Below, one piece after another: positions 6,730 through 8,122 of a DNA stretch of 8,122 nucleotides. Position 1 is the first letter of the stretch. Each line of letters begins with the position of its first letter. Origin of the DNA: Sutterella sp. UBA4713 (GTDB lineage: Bacteria > Pseudomonadota > Gammaproteobacteria > Burkholderiales > Burkholderiaceae_F); the NCBI GenBank assembly GCA_002404465.1, contig DHJT01000055.1, forward strand, positions 2,194 to 10,315. Direction: 5' to 3'. The translations under genes and the position numbers were made by a program. The notes below the pieces were generated by a model that was not told the origin of the DNA, did no database searches, and saw only the letters and a program-made list of their open reading frames with translations.

Positions 6730-7664
6730 TTTTTTCGCCCGATCATGGTATACGCAAGGTCCGAAAGATGTCTCAAAGACGCCGTATGAAAGCGTCCGAT
6801 GTGTTCGATACCGTCCAGGGCACTTAAGGCCCGCTCCAGGCACTCGGTCGCAAGCTGTTCGGATTGCTCAAGGCCGAGCAGTGAGACATACGTCGGTTTG
6901 TTCGTGAGCGCATCTTTTCCGGCCGATTTCCCGAGTGTCGCCGTATCCCCCGTTACATCAAGAATGTCATCGACGACTTGAAACCCGAGTCCGACTGCCG
7001 CACTGAAGTCAGCAAGAGGATTTTGTATGGTCGAAAAAAGCGTAGCATCGCCGCACAGCGCCCCCATGCGAAGGGAGGCATCGATAAGGGCCCCGGTTTT
7101 CAGGCGATGCATCTGACGCAAAAGATCGAGTGATACGGTCTTTCCGACATGTTCCAAATCAATCGCTTGCCCGGCACACATCCCGTGACAGCCGCAGGAA
7201 GTCGCAAAAATACGGATAATTTCCAGACGCGCCGTTTCACAGACCGGAATTTGTGTTAAAAGGGAAAAGGCCTCCGGTTGCAACGCGTCACCTGCGAGCA
7301 TCGCTTCGGCAACTCCGAAGCGCACGTGGCAAGTCGGCTTACCGCGACGCAAGGTATCGTTATCCATACACGGCAAATCGTCGTGCACAAGCGAATACGC
7401 ATGCACGAACTCAACGGCCGTCGCAACGGTAGTTAACGCGTTTTCAGGTGCTCCCGTCAGCTCCCCTGCCGCGTACGTCAGGAGGGCGCGAATCCGCTTG
7501 CCGCCTCCGGTAACCGCATAAGCCATCGCATCAACGAGGGTCGCCGTGTTCGGATCGTGTGTTTTTAAAACGGACCGGGCAAAGTTTTCGACTGCTGCAC
7601 GGCGCGGTGCGGCCCAGGTATCAAAGGCGTCTGCGTCGAACGCATGGTTTTTAGTCAATGACAT
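6726..7664 (-). CDS. ispA: Farnesyl diphosphate synthase (geranyltranstransferase)
   Basis: IspA adds two isopentenyl diphosphate units in turn to dimethylallyl diphosphate, giving C15 farnesyl diphosphate, the precursor of undecaprenyl phosphate and quinone side chains. The protein is 312 residues, slightly longer than E. coli IspA (299). Motifs: GGGKRIR (53–59), the first aspartate-rich motif DDLPCMD (95–101), which has the four-residue spacing of bacterial enzymes, followed by TLRRGKPT, then LAGDALQ (123–129), and the second aspartate-rich motif DDILD (232–236). All metal-binding Asp residues are present. The start is ATG at 7664, 14 bp after the xseB stop, with only a weak purine stretch (AAAGAG) upstream. 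It ends CGA AAA AAA TGA, sharing ATGA with dxs. The position between xseB and dxs matches the usual proteobacterial operon. Geranylgeranyl diphosphate synthase is a less likely alternative. Confidence 0.95.
   Translation of the reverse strand: MSLTKNHAFDADAFDTWAAPRRAAVENFARSVLKTHDPNTATLVDAMAYAVTGGGKRIRALLTYAAGELTGAPENALTTVATAVEFVHAYSLVHDDLPCMDNDTLRRGKPTCHVRFGVAEAMLAGDALQPEAFSLLTQIPVCETARLEIIRIFATSCGCHGMCAGQAIDLEHVGKTVSLDLLRQMHRLKTGALIDASLRMGALCGDATLFSTIQNPLADFSAAVGLGFQVVDDILDVTGDTATLGKSAGKDALTNKPTYVSLLGLEQSEQLATECLERALSALDGIEHIGRFHTASLRHLSDLAYTMIGRKK
6729..6735 (-). other. Slippery A7 tract at the ispA/dxs junction
   Basis: The coding strand reads CGA AAA AAA TGA at the end of ispA. The last seven A form an A AAA AAA heptamer in the ispA frame, directly before the stop. 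A –1 shift there would make the next codon ATG, the dxs start, so ispA could be read through into dxs. The heptamer and frames are seen; frameshifting itself is untested. Confidence 0.4.
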
Positions 7665-7678
7665 GGAACGCGCGCTCT

Positions 7679-7918
7679 TTAAAAGGGGCTGTCATTCGTG
7701 TCATCTTGCACGGCAAGCGTTCCGTCGGGTTTTAAGACCTGCAGTTTTTTCCGGGCCGACGCCAAGGCTTGCTGACAAAAGGCGGCAAGTTTCTCGCCGC
7801 GCTGGTATTTCTCGACGCATTCATCAAGCGTGAGATTACCCTCTTCCATCGCTTGAACAATGGTTTCAAGTTCGGCTATTGCTTGCTCAAAGGTCTGTTT
7901 TTTTTGCGAATTTCCCAT
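7679..7918 (-). CDS. xseB: Exodeoxyribonuclease VII small subunit
   Basis: XseB is the small subunit of exonuclease VII, which degrades single-stranded DNA from both ends to oligonucleotides. Several small subunits bind one XseA. The protein is 79 residues, the usual length, and helical. It carries the family pattern FEQAIAELETIVQAMEEGNL (10–29), then LDECVEKYQRGEKL (31–44) and CQQAL with KKLQVL after it. The acidic end (DDTNDSPF) is normal. The start is ATG at 7918, with AAGG nine bases upstream as a modest ribosome binding site. It is the first gene of the probable xseB–ispA–dxs–murB transcript. xseA is not in the window. An A8 run lies at codons 5–7. Confidence 0.93.
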   Translation of the reverse strand: MGNSQKKQTFEQAIAELETIVQAMEEGNLTLDECVEKYQRGEKLAAFCQQALASARKKLQVLKPDGTLAVQDDTNDSPF

Positions 7919-8122
7919 AACGTGTGGCCTTGCCCTTCAAAGCGGGCTTCGTTTCTTATCGCGGGGGATTTTACCGCAAAGGCATCGGGTTTACGGGGAA
8001 ATTTCAAATTATTCCCGGGAGAAAAAATTGAAGTCGCGGCGTCTTTATTGCACGTGTTCGGACAATTCTATCGTTCTCTTACGACGCGAACGGGAATACT
8101 CCTTTGTCGTCCGTCGATCGCA
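7919..8122. other. Upstream region of xseB, no supported gene
   Basis: This 204-bp stretch holds the tentative xseB promoter. On the + strand a frame is open from GTG at 7922 to the window edge, and a second frame offers a TTG (8028) seven bases after GGGAG (8018-8021 region). Neither translation resembles a protein I know, and several frames being open at once argues against reading much into this. A divergent gene could begin at the right edge. Confidence 0.3.
7968..7973 (-). promoter_or_regulatory. Possible –10 element of the xseB–ispA–dxs–murB operon
   Basis: The minus strand reads TAAAAT (5 of 6 to TATAAT) inside GCGGTAAAATCCCC, about 50 bases before the xseB ATG. I see no good –35 at 16–18 bp upstream (the region reads around CCGTAA), so the call is tentative. 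A second –10-like TAGAAT lies on the same strand at 8066–8071, also without a –35. Confidence 0.35.

Noticed and set aside
6730..6843. Longer dxs starting at 6843
   Set aside because: The extra 38 residues overlap ispA in another frame and do not resemble the Dxs N-terminus; MTEKNLLQTI at 6729 fits the family and the ATGA coupling.
1..8122. Mobile element, defence system, CRISPR array, tRNA or riboswitch
   Set aside because: I looked on both strands for direct repeat arrays, long terminal inverted repeats, transposase motifs, tRNA cloverleafs and a thiamine-box-like leader. I saw none; every gene but one is a core housekeeping gene.
8018..8122. TTG-started gene at 8028 behind GGGAG
   Set aside because: Only about 30 codons are visible, the product is unfamiliar, and an overlapping frame is equally open, so I do not call it as a CDS.

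Overview
The window reads as a piece of the core chromosome of a betaproteobacterium. The RNase E catalytic core, AroC and the xseB–ispA–dxs block all look betaproteobacterial (Burkholderiales-like). The moderate GC content makes me think of Sutterellaceae, but that genus-level guess is inference from memory and has low confidence. Nothing here looks mobile: I see no insertion sequences, integrases, tRNAs, CRISPR arrays or phage genes.

Layout from left to right. (1) Positions 2–2275, + strand: the last 757 codons of rne (RNase E), covering the C-terminal half of the catalytic domain and a long, charged, arginine-rich tail. It ends at a strong hairpin plus T-run terminator. (2) Positions 2344–3435, – strand: aroC (chorismate synthase), with a GTG start behind a good Shine-Dalgarno; it converges on rne. 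(3) Positions 3518–3856, + strand: a 112-residue protein I do not recognise, divergent from aroC, whose 3' end overlaps the 3' end of murB. A perfect 10-bp inverted repeat spans this convergent overlap. (4) Positions 7918 down to 3807, – strand: a tight four-gene run, xseB, ispA, dxs, murB. The gaps are 14 bp (xseB/ispA), a 4-bp ATGA overlap (ispA/dxs) and a 17-bp overlap (dxs/murB). (5) Positions 7919–8122: the upstream region of xseB, with a possible –10 element and no gene I can support.

How the genes work together: Dxs makes 1-deoxy-D-xylulose 5-phosphate for the MEP isoprenoid pathway, and IspA condenses the resulting C5 units to farnesyl diphosphate. That is the primer for undecaprenyl phosphate, the lipid carrier of peptidoglycan precursors. 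MurB makes UDP-N-acetylmuramic acid for the same wall precursor. The addition of murB to the common xseB–ispA–dxs block therefore joins lipid-carrier supply and wall-precursor supply in one probable transcript. XseB is the small subunit of exonuclease VII. AroC (aromatic amino acids) and RNase E (RNA decay) are separate units.

I found no new defence or mobile system. The points most worth a second look are: a slippery A7 tract directly abutting the ispA stop codon, with dxs in the –1 frame; an insertion of about 30 residues in the RNase E 5'-sensor region; the unrecognised 112-residue protein; and the inverted repeat at the murB 3' end.
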